From an uncultured Campylobacter sp. (lineage in GTDB: Bacteria; Campylobacterota; Campylobacteria; Campylobacterales; Campylobacteraceae): a stretch of 11,109 nucleotides of DNA. The notes under the pieces are model-generated. The model made no database searches, was not told the origin of the DNA, and was given only the letters and a program-made list of their open reading frames with translations. Location of the stretch: NCBI RefSeq assembly GCF_938030685.1, contig NZ_CALHHX010000178.1, positions 1 through 11,109 on the forward strand, in the 5' to 3' direction. This document shows, in pieces, positions 1-6,778 of this stretch (its first letter is position 1; each line of letters opens with the position of its first letter). Position numbers and translations under genes: made by a program.

Positions 1-2
1 TT

Positions 3-338
3 TCAAATCTTTTTAATTGCGATACGCAGGGCGCGCTGATCTACGCGGAAATCGCAGCGCAGCAGATCGGCGAAGCGATAGGGCGCAGCAAGGCATGCGG
101 AGGCGTTAGGATGGTCAGAGAGAATTTTACCTTGCGCAGCGCCAATGCGACGGGCGGCGGCAGTGCAATGGAAGCGGATGGCGGCGCAATTAAGGCAGGC
201 GGCGAGAATTCCGTCCCGTGCAGCGGCGATACGATAGAAGACGGCAGCGAGAATTCCGCCGCAGAAGATCATGAAGACGAAACCTCCGCAGGCGGCGGAA
301 AGTCGCTTTTCGGCAGGATTAAAAGGCTTTTCAAATAG
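3..338 (+). CDS. 3' end of an unrecognised protein with low-complexity tail (5' truncated by window)
   Basis: The frame is open from the first complete codon at 3 to a TAG at 336-338, giving 111 visible residues with no convincing start. The ATG at 111 is probably internal, because ordinary-looking coding sequence precedes it (GALIYAEIAAQQIGEAIG, a helix-like stretch). From about residue 40 the protein becomes Gly/Ala/Glu/Ser-rich and acidic, with ENF once and ENS twice, encoded by GAGAATTTT and GAGAATTCC. It ends in a basic amphipathic segment (KSLFGRIKRLFK). A short C-terminal helix of this kind resembles the membrane-targeting tail of MinD/ParA-type ATPases, but no Walker motif is in view, so this is only a suggestion. 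I do not recognise the family. The coding call is fairly secure; the function is unknown. Confidence 0.6.
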   Translation, partial: SNLFNCDTQGALIYAEIAAQQIGEAIGRSKACGGVRMVRENFTLRSANATGGGSAMEADGGAIKAGGENSVPCSGDTIEDGSENSAAEDHEDETSAGGGKSLFGRIKRLFK

Positions 339-363
339 TAAATTTGATCGCTAAATTTTAAAA

Positions 364-378
364 CGGCTCGCGGAGCCG
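364..378 (+). terminator. Possible terminator hairpin after the left-edge gene
   Basis: A perfect 6-bp stem CGGCTC / GAGCCG with a GCG loop begins 25 bases after the stop codon at 338. No U-tract follows; a second palindrome, CGATTTAAATCG, lies at 381-392. It could be a weak or bidirectional terminator, since the next gene is convergent. Confidence 0.3.
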
Positions 379-452
379 CACGATTTAAATCGCGATTAAA
401 TCATCCCGCGCTTGCAGGCCCCGCGCCGTTAAATTTAACTAAAACGGCACAG

Positions 453-488
453 TCGGCAAGCGCAAATTTAAAATTTAAAGCTTGCCGA
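453..488. repeat. Inverted repeat, 9-bp arms around an AAATTT-containing loop
   Basis: TCGGCAAGC at 453-461 and GCTTGCCGA at 480-488 are perfect reverse complements. The 18-base interior contains two more AAATTT palindromes. It could act as a bidirectional terminator for the convergent genes or be a small dispersed palindromic element. No U-tract is present. Confidence 0.5.
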
Positions 489-632
489 AATTTAAACGGC
501 GGACTGCATATTCGAAGTTACGAAATTTTAAATCGCCGCAAACAAGCTGTAAAGAGGCTAAATTTAAACCTGCCGCAGCCTTTGCGGCGGGCAAGCTGCG
601 GATAGGTTATCTGTTTAAATTCCATAGCCGAA

Positions 633-681
633 AACGCCCGATTTTGATTTCATGCTACTTAAAATTTTACGCTCGGGCGTT
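633..681. repeat. Inverted repeat, 9-bp arms (AACGCCCGA / TCGGGCGTT)
   Basis: Arms at 633-641 and 673-681 are exact reverse complements separated by 31 AT-rich bases. The element ends about 50 bases past the stop of the leftward small membrane gene, so it could form a structure in that transcript's 3' end. Its role is unknown. Confidence 0.4.
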
Positions 682-732
682 AATTTAATCACTCACAAAA
701 CGCCGCGATAAAATTTCAATGAATTTTGAATT

Positions 733-975
733 TTAAAGCTCGTCGCTCCATAAATAAAGCTCGAAAAAAGCAATCGCAAAGATAAAAAAGACTATCAGCG
801 CCGCGCCGTCCACTCGGACGTAGCTATCGTCCCCTACGCTGAATTGCACGCAATACGCAAACGCCATAAAAAACAGGCAAGCCGCTAAATTTGCGGAGCG
901 TTTCTTTTCGTCTTTCAATGACGATACGCACAAAACGGCGGCTACTATGAGAATTGCGGTCGCGATAATTTGCAT
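733..975 (-). CDS. Small three-helix membrane protein, unknown function
   Basis: This 80-residue protein starts with ATG at 975 and is preceded on the minus strand by a good ribosome site (AAAGGTGG, about six bases before the ATG), the main reason to believe it is real. Three hydrophobic segments are visible at about residues 1-20 (signal-anchor-like), 28-46 and 57-76. A short charged stretch (KDEKKRS) lies between the first two, and the loop between the second and third contains GDDSYVRVDG. The protein ends in an acidic SDEL. Most of the chain is membrane-embedded, so an inner-membrane location is likely. It faces the left-edge gene head-on and lies downstream of slt on the same strand, 247 bases away and probably with its own promoter. 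I do not recognise the family. Confidence 0.65.
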   Translation of the reverse strand: MQIIATAILIVAAVLCVSSLKDEKKRSANLAACLFFMAFAYCVQFSVGDDSYVRVDGAALIVFFIFAIAFFELYLWSDEL

Positions 976-1222
976 GGCACGCCACCTTTCGTGCAGATCT
1001 GGAAATGGTCGTCATTAGGCATTAATAGATAAAATTTAACCACTGAAGTCAAAATAAATTCGCACGATTTTATAGAGCCTTGCCTACTTTTGCGGTAAAA
1101 TTTCGCCGTTTTGATCTGCTCGTCTAAGCTATTGGCTGGCAAATTTTGCGCTTTTGGGGCGGCGGCTTTTAAAATTTCTCGCTCGTTGCCTCTTAAAATC
1201 ATCCTTCAAGCCCGCCGCCGGC
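976..1222. other. Spacer between slt and the small membrane gene
   Basis: These 247 bases contain a candidate leftward promoter at 1024-1052 and GC-rich complementary segments, GGCGGCGG at 1158-1165 and CCGCCGCC at 1212-1219. An 85-codon leftward frame starts at 1202, only 20 bases past the slt stop. Its first 35 codons look protein-like (NEREILKAAAPKAQNLPANS), but it overlaps the start of the small membrane gene, and its only AAGG sits directly against the ATG. It may be a gene remnant; I do not call it. Confidence 0.4.
1024..1052 (-). promoter_or_regulatory. Candidate promoter for the 80-residue membrane protein
   Basis: Reading leftward, TTGACT (complement of 1047-1052) is followed 17 bases later by TCTATT (complement of 1024-1029), an imperfect -10. 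An alternative TATCTA sits two bases upstream of it. Transcription would begin about 40 bases before the ATG at 975. The -35 is good and the -10 is weak. Confidence 0.3.
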
Positions 1223-2887
1223 TTAGCGGAAGCTGTCGCTTCTGCTCGGTATCAGTAGGTCCTGTAGCTCCTGTTGCACCGAGACTTTCGCGCGCGGATC
1301 GAGGATCTGCGAGTAGATGATAAAATTTGCGAGTACCTTTTTGCCGTAGTCCCTGCTCTCGGCATACGGTACGAGCTCCATGCTAAGCCACGGCTCGAAT
1401 TTGCCCTTATTAAACATATCGCCGCGCTGAAGCATCTTTTTGACGAGCCCGAGCCCGCCGTTGTAAGCGTATGCGATGAAAACCGGGCTGTAAATTTTAC
1501 GCTCCAGCCAGTCGATATGGATGTTAGCGAAGCGGTAAGCGATCTCGGGGCGGAACATATCGTCTTGATCGAAGCCGTCGATTTTGAGTTGCTTTTTGCC
1601 GATCTCGTTAGCCAAAAACGGCATAAACTGCATCATTCCAAGTGCATATGACGTAGATACCGATGCGGGCACGAAGCGGCTCTCTTGGCGCGCAAGCGCC
1701 AAAATTAGCGCCTTGCGGCGGTTGTCGCCGTCGCCGATATATTCCATAAACGGCGTCGGATAGAAGTTATCCTTGCCGCCGCTTGCTTTATTCATGATGT
1801 ATGAGTACTCGCCGATGCTTTGCTTGGTGTCGAATTTTTTAGCAAATTCCAAAAGCTGCTCGCGCGACATCTGATCAGCGCTATTTTTCGTGCGAACCCA
1901 AGCGAAAGGATCGGTAATATCGTAGCCTTCGATGGAATTTTTAGCAGGATTTGGGATGATTATGTTTAAATTCCTATCCCCTAAGACCTCCTTGGCATAA
2001 AGCGCATAGAGGCTGTAATAATCGCTGCTAGCAAGCTGGCGCAAGACATTTTGATCTCCATTTAGCAGGTAGATCCAAAATTTCGCATTGTGTACATCGT
2101 GAGGCTTCTCAAAGCTCGCTGCTGCGCGGCTAAAAAATGCAAGCGCAGCCCCTTCATCGCCCTGCATGACGGCATTTACGCCGAGCATAAACGCTACGTC
2201 CTTCTCCACGGCTAGTGGATCGACGCCCGTGAGCGAGCGGCGCAAGTGCGGGTATTTGCGGTTGATTAGCGCGTCGTTAAGAACCGCCTTAAAGCTTGGC
2301 TGAGCGCTTAGGCCGGTAACGAAGGTCGCATCAGCGTCGATGTCGATGAGAGCGTCCTTGCCGGAGCTTTTTAGATAATTGTAATATAAAAAGTAGTTTT
2401 GCGCATTGCGGCTTTGCATAAAATACTCGCTCGGATTTTCGTCGTTAAATCCGCGCAGTAAATTTACAGCGTTTCTACTTGCTGCGTCTTGGTACTTTTC
2501 AAGCTGCGAAGCGAGCGTCTCGCGCACCGACGGGCTTAGCTTGGCGATAAAATTTGGATAGGAGCGCGCCTTTTTGCAGGTTAAATTTGCATCTAAAATA
2601 TTGGCGGAGGTAACGCCTGCGCAGCGATCCGGACGCTTAGGAGGGCGAATGGCGCCAAAAATTCTATCTAGCTTCTCTTTTAGTTTGCCTTTGTAGCGAA
2701 AGATACTTTGTTTTAAAATTTTAATTTCCGCTTTGTTGTATTTCGTCTCATCTATTAGGCGATAGATGTAATAGTCCTTGGCTAGGGATTTTGGCTCGTC
2801 TTTGATCTGTTCGTAGCTTAAAATTTTACCGCCCGATACGGCGCACAGCAGTCCCAAAACAAGGCTAAATTTCAGAAATATTTTCAA
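1223..2887 (-). CDS. slt: Soluble lytic murein transglycosylase (Slt family), periplasmic
   Basis: This 554-residue enzyme cleaves the MurNAc-GlcNAc bond of peptidoglycan, forming 1,6-anhydro-MurNAc ends. It begins with a Sec-type signal peptide (MKIFLKFSLVLGLLCAVSGG). A long alpha-helical region follows to about residue 380, then the SLT catalytic domain. That domain shows the catalytic Glu402 in ARQES, GMMQFMP at 417-423, the AYNGG substrate motif at 474-478, and a closing ELVPYAESRDYGKKVL at 504-519. The start is TTG at 2887, overlapping the yggT stop as TTGA, with AGGA seven bases upstream; no in-frame ATG fits better. Residues 99-103 (DANLT) match the Campylobacter PglB N-glycosylation sequon D/E-X-N-X-S/T, and Cys89 and Cys104 flank it. 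It is the last gene of the gltX-yggT-slt operon. C. jejuni Cj0843c is the apparent orthologue, from memory. Confidence 0.93.
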   Translation of the reverse strand: MKIFLKFSLVLGLLCAVSGGKILSYEQIKDEPKSLAKDYYIYRLIDETKYNKAEIKILKQSIFRYKGKLKEKLDRIFGAIRPPKRPDRCAGVTSANILDANLTCKKARSYPNFIAKLSPSVRETLASQLEKYQDAASRNAVNLLRGFNDENPSEYFMQSRNAQNYFLYYNYLKSSGKDALIDIDADATFVTGLSAQPSFKAVLNDALINRKYPHLRRSLTGVDPLAVEKDVAFMLGVNAVMQGDEGAALAFFSRAAASFEKPHDVHNAKFWIYLLNGDQNVLRQLASSDYYSLYALYAKEVLGDRNLNIIIPNPAKNSIEGYDITDPFAWVRTKNSADQMSREQLLEFAKKFDTKQSIGEYSYIMNKASGGKDNFYPTPFMEYIGDGDNRRKALILALARQESRFVPASVSTSYALGMMQFMPFLANEIGKKQLKIDGFDQDDMFRPEIAYRFANIHIDWLERKIYSPVFIAYAYNGGLGLVKKMLQRGDMFNKGKFEPWLSMELVPYAESRDYGKKVLANFIIYSQILDPRAKVSVQQELQDLLIPSRSDSFR

Positions 2888-3180
2888 ATGACCGTCCTAT
2901 TGATGATATAGATTATCGCGCTGTCAAAGAAGTTAAGCACGAGTAGGATAAGAAGCGGCGAAAGATCGAAGCCGCCGAAAGTCGTAGGCAGATAGCGACG
3001 CACCAATGCAAACGCAGGCTCGGTAAGCGCAGAGATGACGCGGACGATTTTATAAAATTTACCGAACGGATTTGGACGGATGAAACTCAAAACGCACGCG
3101 ACGAAAATTAGCATCATATAAGCTTGAATCACGTAGTGAATACTCACTAAAATGCCGTAAAATACGCTATTTAGTAGCAT
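2884..3180 (-). CDS. yggT: YggT-family integral membrane protein
   Basis: This 98-residue protein has the YggT-family pattern: a hydrophobic N-terminal helix (about residues 5-34), the signature SFIRPNPFGKFYKIVR, then LTEPAFALVRRYLP, GGFDLSPLLILLVLNF and a second hydrophobic helix. The family is found near cell-division and envelope genes in many bacteria, and its biochemical role is not firmly established. ATG at 3180 has a strong AAGGAG ribosome site seven bases upstream, lying inside the end of gltX. The gene overlaps gltX by 14 bases and slt by 4, so the three are surely co-transcribed and probably translationally coupled. The length is normal for a single-repeat YggT protein. Confidence 0.88.
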   Translation of the reverse strand: MLLNSVFYGILVSIHYVIQAYMMLIFVACVLSFIRPNPFGKFYKIVRVISALTEPAFALVRRYLPTTFGGFDLSPLLILLVLNFFDSAIIYIINRTVI

Positions 3181-4483
3181 CGAGTATCTCCTTCAAATCG
3201 GCGCGGATCAGCGGATACAGTTCGCTAAGCTCCGGTCCGTGAGGTGCGCCGGTTAGTAAAAATCTAAGTGGCATAAACAGACTCTTGCCCTTTAAGCTTG
3301 TAGCCTGCGAAAGCGCCGCTTTGAAATCATTAAATTCTGCTGGTGCATCGTTTGAGCTTAATAAATTTAAGATCGCCTCTCGCAGTGCCTGCGCCTGCGC
3401 CGCCCATTCCTGCGGGATATCTTTCGCGCCGTAGATCGCTGCGATCTTTTCTTTAATCTGCGGAATAAGGCTTGCTTCTTGAGTGTAAAATTTTATCAAA
3501 GGTGCAAATTTCGGCTCAAGCTCAAAAAGCTCAGCCAGGCGCTGCTCGCTCGCTCTTTTGATATGTTCGCGGTTTATAAAGGCGAGCTTATCCTCGTCAA
3601 ATTTCGCCGGGCTTTTTGAAATTTTAGCGATGTCGAAAAACTCCACCGCCTCATCCATACTAAAGACCTCGCGCGGCGTTTTATTGCCCAGCAGGATCAG
3701 ATAGTTCGCGATCGCCTCGGGTAGGTAGCCGCTTTGAAGCAGCCATTTTACCGAGGAGCTATCCTCGCGCTTGCTCATCTTTTTGCCTTCGGAATTTAAT
3801 ATGATCGGCAGGTGCGCGTATTTGATCTCGCCCTCGTAGCCGAGGCTTTGGCGGATCCAGTTTTGCTTCGGGGTGTTTGAGACGTGATCCTCGCCGCGGA
3901 TTACGAAGCTCACGCCCTGCATCATATCGTCGCAGGCGCAGGCGAAGTTATAGGTCGGCGTCTTGTCCGCACGCATGATAACAAAGCTGTCGATATTCTG
4001 CGGCTCAAATGCGATACGGCCCTTGATTGCGTCGGTAAATTCCAGCGCGTGATCAGGTTTTTTAAGGCGGATAGTAAAGGGCTTTTCGCAGCCAAGCACC
4101 TCTTCATCGCTTAAATGCTCGCAGTGCCCGTCGTAGCGATAAGCCTCGCCAGCGTCCTTGGCGGCTTGCTTTTTAGCCTCCAACTCCTCCTCGCTGCAAA
4201 AACAGCAAAACGCTTTTTTTTCGGAGAGCAGCTTGGCTGCGAACTGTTGATGAAATTTTAAATTTTTGCTTTGATAATACAGGCTCTGCCACGAGATGCC
4301 GAAGCGCTTTAAAATTTCGATTATCTCTTGATCTTTACCTTCGATATTGCGCGCAGTGTCGGTATCCTCGATGCGCAAAATAAAGCCGCTTTTATCCTGC
4401 AGCGAGCAGATGTAGTTAAAAATAGCCGCGCGTAAATTTCCGATATGCATATCGCCGGTGGGCGACGGAGCGAAGCGATACAA
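3167..4483 (-). CDS. gltX: Glutamyl-tRNA synthetase
   Basis: This 438-residue class I synthetase charges tRNA with glutamate in the cytoplasm. Seen directly: RFAPSPTGDMHIGNLRAA at the N-terminus with the HIGH-type motif HIGN at 13-16, LRIEDTD at 36-42, a zinc-site pattern Cys94-X-Cys96 with Tyr117-X3-Cys121, VIRGEDH at 194-200, and KMSKR at 235-239. The start is TTG at 4483, because RFAPSPTG must lie at the extreme N-terminus and AAAGGA sits six bases upstream; upstream in-frame codons offer no ATG before a stop. Campylobacterota typically carry two GltX paralogues and no GlnRS, with one paralogue specialised for tRNA-Gln. By its N-terminus this resembles the Cj0845c (GltX1) copy, but the sequence alone does not settle tRNA specificity. 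It is first in the leftward operon. Confidence 0.96.
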   Translation of the reverse strand: MYRFAPSPTGDMHIGNLRAAIFNYICSLQDKSGFILRIEDTDTARNIEGKDQEIIEILKRFGISWQSLYYQSKNLKFHQQFAAKLLSEKKAFCCFCSEEELEAKKQAAKDAGEAYRYDGHCEHLSDEEVLGCEKPFTIRLKKPDHALEFTDAIKGRIAFEPQNIDSFVIMRADKTPTYNFACACDDMMQGVSFVIRGEDHVSNTPKQNWIRQSLGYEGEIKYAHLPIILNSEGKKMSKREDSSSVKWLLQSGYLPEAIANYLILLGNKTPREVFSMDEAVEFFDIAKISKSPAKFDEDKLAFINREHIKRASEQRLAELFELEPKFAPLIKFYTQEASLIPQIKEKIAAIYGAKDIPQEWAAQAQALREAILNLLSSNDAPAEFNDFKAALSQATSLKGKSLFMPLRFLLTGAPHGPELSELYPLIRADLKEILDATK

Positions 4484-4515
4484 TTTAGGTCCTTTGGGTT
4501 TAAATTTAAGCTGGG

Positions 4516-4521
4516 ATTATA
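4516..4521 (-). promoter_or_regulatory. Sigma-70 promoter -10 box for gltX-yggT-slt
   Basis: The complement of 4516-4521 is a perfect TATAAT. Upstream on the minus strand lie periodic T-rich tracts, including TTGCTT 19 bases before it, the usual Campylobacter housekeeping promoter form with T-tracts in place of a strong -35. The start point would be near 4509, about 25 bases before the TTG at 4483. Confidence 0.65.
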
Positions 4522-4565
4522 CTTTTTACTTCCTAATAAAAAGCAAAAACAAAGCAAAAATAGGC

Positions 4566-4592
4566 TAATATCGGCGCATCTTATCTAAGGAG
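4566..4592 (+). promoter_or_regulatory. Probable -10 box and ribosome site for mscL
   Basis: TAATAT at 4566-4571 is a plausible -10 behind an A-rich stretch. A strong AAGGAG at 4587-4592 lies five bases before the mscL ATG. The -10 lies about 45 bases from the divergent gltX -10, so the two operons share a compact control region. The ribosome site is clear; the -10 is tentative. Confidence 0.4.
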
Positions 4593-4597
4593 ACAAT

Positions 4598-4999
4598 ATG
4601 GGTTTCATTCAGGAATTCAAAGAATTTGCAATGAAAGGCAACGTCATTGATATGGCGGTGGGCGTCGTTATTGGTGGGGCTTTCGGCAAGATCGTAACCT
4701 CGCTCGTAAGCGACATTATGATGCCGGTTTTAGGACTTCTTACGGGAGGCATGAATTTTACCGATCTTAAGATCGTGCTAAAAGAAGCGGTAGGGCAGAC
4801 CCCCGCCGTTACGATAAACTACGGCTCGTTTATCCAGGTAACGGTCGATTTCATCATCATCGCGTTTTGTATATTCTGCGCGATCAAGGCGATCAATAAG
4901 CTTAAAAAGCCTGCTCCTGCGCCGGAGCCTGCCGCACCTGCGGAGCCTAGCGAAGAGGTCAAACTTCTTAGCGAGATAAGAGACCTGCTTAAAAAATAG
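4598..4999 (+). CDS. mscL: Large-conductance mechanosensitive channel MscL
   Basis: This 133-residue protein forms an inner-membrane pentamer that opens under membrane tension to release solutes during hypo-osmotic shock. The N-terminus FIQEFKEFAMKGNVIDMAVG is the conserved amphipathic helix entering TM1. TM1 (about 15-45) carries GVVIGGAFGKIVTSLVSDIMMP, including the Gly/Ala-rich pore constriction. A periplasmic loop follows (about 46-74, with TINYGSFIQ near its end), then TM2 (76-97). A Pro/Ala linker (KKPAPAPEPAAPAEP) leads to the C-terminal bundle helix VKLLSEIRDLLKK. The length matches the usual 130-140 residues. ATG at 4598 is set by AAGGAG five bases upstream. It heads a four-gene rightward operon. 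C. jejuni has no mscL at this locus as far as I recall. Confidence 0.97.
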   Translation: MGFIQEFKEFAMKGNVIDMAVGVVIGGAFGKIVTSLVSDIMMPVLGLLTGGMNFTDLKIVLKEAVGQTPAVTINYGSFIQVTVDFIIIAFCIFCAIKAINKLKKPAPAPEPAAPAEPSEEVKLLSEIRDLLKK

Positions 5000-5008
5000 G
5001 TTGCGGCG

Positions 5009-5641
5009 ATGCTTGAGAGAATTCCTTATTTTAAAGCTCTAAGCGCAGCGCAAATCGATCGTTTGGAACAGATTAGCATCCATAAAAGCTACAAAAAGGG
5101 CGAAATTTTATTTTTCGAGGGCGAGCGCTCGCAGTATCTATTAATCCTGCTAAAAGGAATTTTAAAAATCTATAAAACCTCCGCAAAGGGGCGTGAGATC
5201 CATATGCGCGAGATCCGCCCCATCTCGCTCGTGGCGGAGATGGTAAATTTCGAAGAGACGAGCTATCCTGCAAGCGGCGTGTTTTCGACAAACGGCGAGG
5301 TGCTAAAGATCGATTATGAAAAATTTAAAAACGAGTTTATGAGCGATCCAAAGATTTGCCTGGAGCTTTTAAAATCGATGTCTGAGAAGATCCGAGCGCT
5401 AAATGCGGTCTTTGATAATCAAGTCGTGCTTAACTGCGACGGCAAGATCGCTAAGTTTATCAGCGAGAATTTCGATATTTTTATAAGCACGAAATACACC
5501 AGAATAGCCAAAATTCTAAATGTCACCCCCGAGACCTTCTCGCGCACCATCACTAAATTTAAAAAGAGCGGCGCGCTAATTTTAGACGATAAGCAAGAAA
5601 TCACGGGCTTTGATAAAGATAAGCTGGACGAGTATATCTAA
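5009..5641 (+). CDS. Crp/Fnr-family transcription regulator
   Basis: This 210-residue cytoplasmic protein has the two-domain Crp/Fnr layout. An N-terminal beta-roll sensor (about 10-110) contains YKKGEILFFEGE and LLILLKGILKIYK. A long dimer helix follows (about 114-140), then a C-terminal winged helix-turn-helix (about 162-200) with TRIAKILNVTPETFSRTITKF. The position where CRP has its cAMP-binding Arg-Ser/Thr pair reads SYPASG here, so cyclic-nucleotide binding looks unlikely. Only two Cys are present (117 and 143), so there is no FNR-type iron-sulfur cluster. The signal is unknown; Campylobacter members such as NssR sense nitrosative stress by an incompletely known route. It starts nine bases after the mscL stop with a weak ribosome site (TAGG), which suggests coupling to mscL. 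Targets cannot be read from the window. Confidence 0.88.
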   Translation: MLERIPYFKALSAAQIDRLEQISIHKSYKKGEILFFEGERSQYLLILLKGILKIYKTSAKGREIHMREIRPISLVAEMVNFEETSYPASGVFSTNGEVLKIDYEKFKNEFMSDPKICLELLKSMSEKIRALNAVFDNQVVLNCDGKIAKFISENFDIFISTKYTRIAKILNVTPETFSRTITKFKKSGALILDDKQEITGFDKDKLDEYI

Positions 5642-5650
5642 GGCTAGAGT

Positions 5651-6778
5651 TTGAAAAGCGCCTATATTTTCCCGATCGTCGGCACGGTTTTATTTCTGTT
5701 TTTTAATCTTTACGTCTACAGATCGATCAGCGCGCGCTTTACGCCATATAAAAATTTCGTGATCTTTCGCCCCGCTTTGAACTTACTTTGCGTAGCTTTG
5801 GCGATTTTAGATGCGATATTTTTTGTGGGTTTTGGGCTTAATGGAAGCTTCAAAAACGAGCTGCTTTATAAGCTATGTGTATTTTGCATGGCGGCGTCCT
5901 TTTCGCTCTTTTTTATCTGCCTTGCTTACGATGTGCTAAGCGCCGCTGCGCATGTAGTTAAATTTAGCCAAAATAGGCGAAAATTTTTAAAAACCTTTAT
6001 CGATGTAACCTTCGTAATAATGGCGTTTAGCTATATTTTTAAAGGGCTTTATAATGCACTAAAAATTCCAAAAATCACCGAGCGCGAAATAAAAATCAAA
6101 AACTTAGCTCGCGAGCTAAGTTTCGTCGTCATCTCGGACGTGCATCTGGGCGAGTTTTTGAAAAAGGAATTTTTGCAAGGCGTCGTAGCGCAGATAAACT
6201 CGCTAAATTACGATGCGCTACTGATCGTGGGCGATATGTTTGATCTGCGCTCGGATGAGCTCGGGGATATTTTGCAGCCTCTTGAGGCGATCAAAAAGCC
6301 TATATTTTTCGTCACGGGCAACCACGAATATTACCGCGGCGACGCAAGCGGGCTTATCGCGGCAATGCAAAAAGCGGGCGTGCGGGTGCTGCAAAACGAA
6401 AGCGTGGAATTTGAAGGGCTAAATTTAATGGGCGTGCACGATCTTAGCGGCTTTCGCTTCGGATACATGCAGCCCGATCTAAGCGCTGCGCTAGCGCAGG
6501 CAGACCCCGATAAGCCTAAAATTTTGCTCGCGCATCAGCCAAAATACGTCGTGGATTTCGTGCGCGACGAAGTCGATCTGTGTATCTGCGGACACACGCA
6601 CGCGGGGCAAATTTTCCCGTGGACGCTTTTGGTGCTGCTTAGCCAGAAGTATCTTTACGGGCTGTATAACGACGGGCTGAAGCAAATTTACGTAAGCAGC
6701 GGCGTAGGGTTTTGGGGGCCGCCGATAAGGGTCTTTGCTGATGCCGAGATCGCGTTGCTTAAGCTTAGAAAGGCATAG
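5651..6778 (+). CDS. Membrane-anchored metallophosphoesterase (YkuE/YaeI-like)
   Basis: This 375-residue protein has about four N-terminal membrane segments (5-23, 41-63, 72-96, 116-135), then a calcineurin-like phosphoesterase domain. The two-metal site motifs are all present: SDVHLG at 162-167, GDMFD at 194-198, GNHE at 223-226, the single His of AHQP at 294-297 and GHTHAG at 314-319. It should therefore be an active metal-dependent phosphoesterase. The substrate is not fixed by sequence; relatives act on phospholipid- or lipid A-related molecules, and the neighbouring psd fits a membrane-lipid role. The start is TTG at 5651, nine bases after the regulator's stop. Its ribosome site AAGG overlaps that stop, and no nearby ATG keeps the first membrane helix. 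C. jejuni Cj0846 is the apparent orthologue (from memory). Confidence 0.92.
   Translation: MKSAYIFPIVGTVLFLFFNLYVYRSISARFTPYKNFVIFRPALNLLCVALAILDAIFFVGFGLNGSFKNELLYKLCVFCMAASFSLFFICLAYDVLSAAAHVVKFSQNRRKFLKTFIDVTFVIMAFSYIFKGLYNALKIPKITEREIKIKNLARELSFVVISDVHLGEFLKKEFLQGVVAQINSLNYDALLIVGDMFDLRSDELGDILQPLEAIKKPIFFVTGNHEYYRGDASGLIAAMQKAGVRVLQNESVEFEGLNLMGVHDLSGFRFGYMQPDLSAALAQADPDKPKILLAHQPKYVVDFVRDEVDLCICGHTHAGQIFPWTLLVLLSQKYLYGLYNDGLKQIYVSSGVGFWGPPIRVFADAEIALLKLRKA

Larger units (their letters stand above)
339..732. other. Intergenic region between convergent genes, rich in AAATTT words
   Basis: I see no supportable gene in these 394 bases. By direct reading AAATTT occurs ten times, starting at 340, 353, 431, 464, 471, 488, 523, 560, 662 and 711, where a random sequence of this length would hold about 0.1. 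The region also carries several GC-rich inverted repeats: 364-378, 453-488, 572-588 (GCCGCA/TGCGGC) and 633-681. A 68-codon rightward reading frame at 482-688 is rich in Lys/Phe codons made by AAATTT and has no ribosome site or recognisable family, so I treat it as chance. The layout fits a 3'-3' junction filled with iterated palindromic words. Confidence 0.6.

Noticed and set aside
482..688. 68-codon rightward open frame in the left intergenic region
   Set aside because: No ribosome site, and its Lys/Phe-rich composition comes from repeated AAATTT words. It spans two inverted repeats and shows no family motif.
1158..1219. Terminator-like pairing GGCGGCGG / CCGCCGCC after slt
   Set aside because: The arms are 46 bases apart, are low-complexity GC triplet runs and lack a U-tract, so the pairing is probably incidental.
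1274..1651. 125-codon rightward frame antisense to slt
   Set aside because: It lies opposite the conserved SLT catalytic domain and has no ribosome site or recognisable motif.
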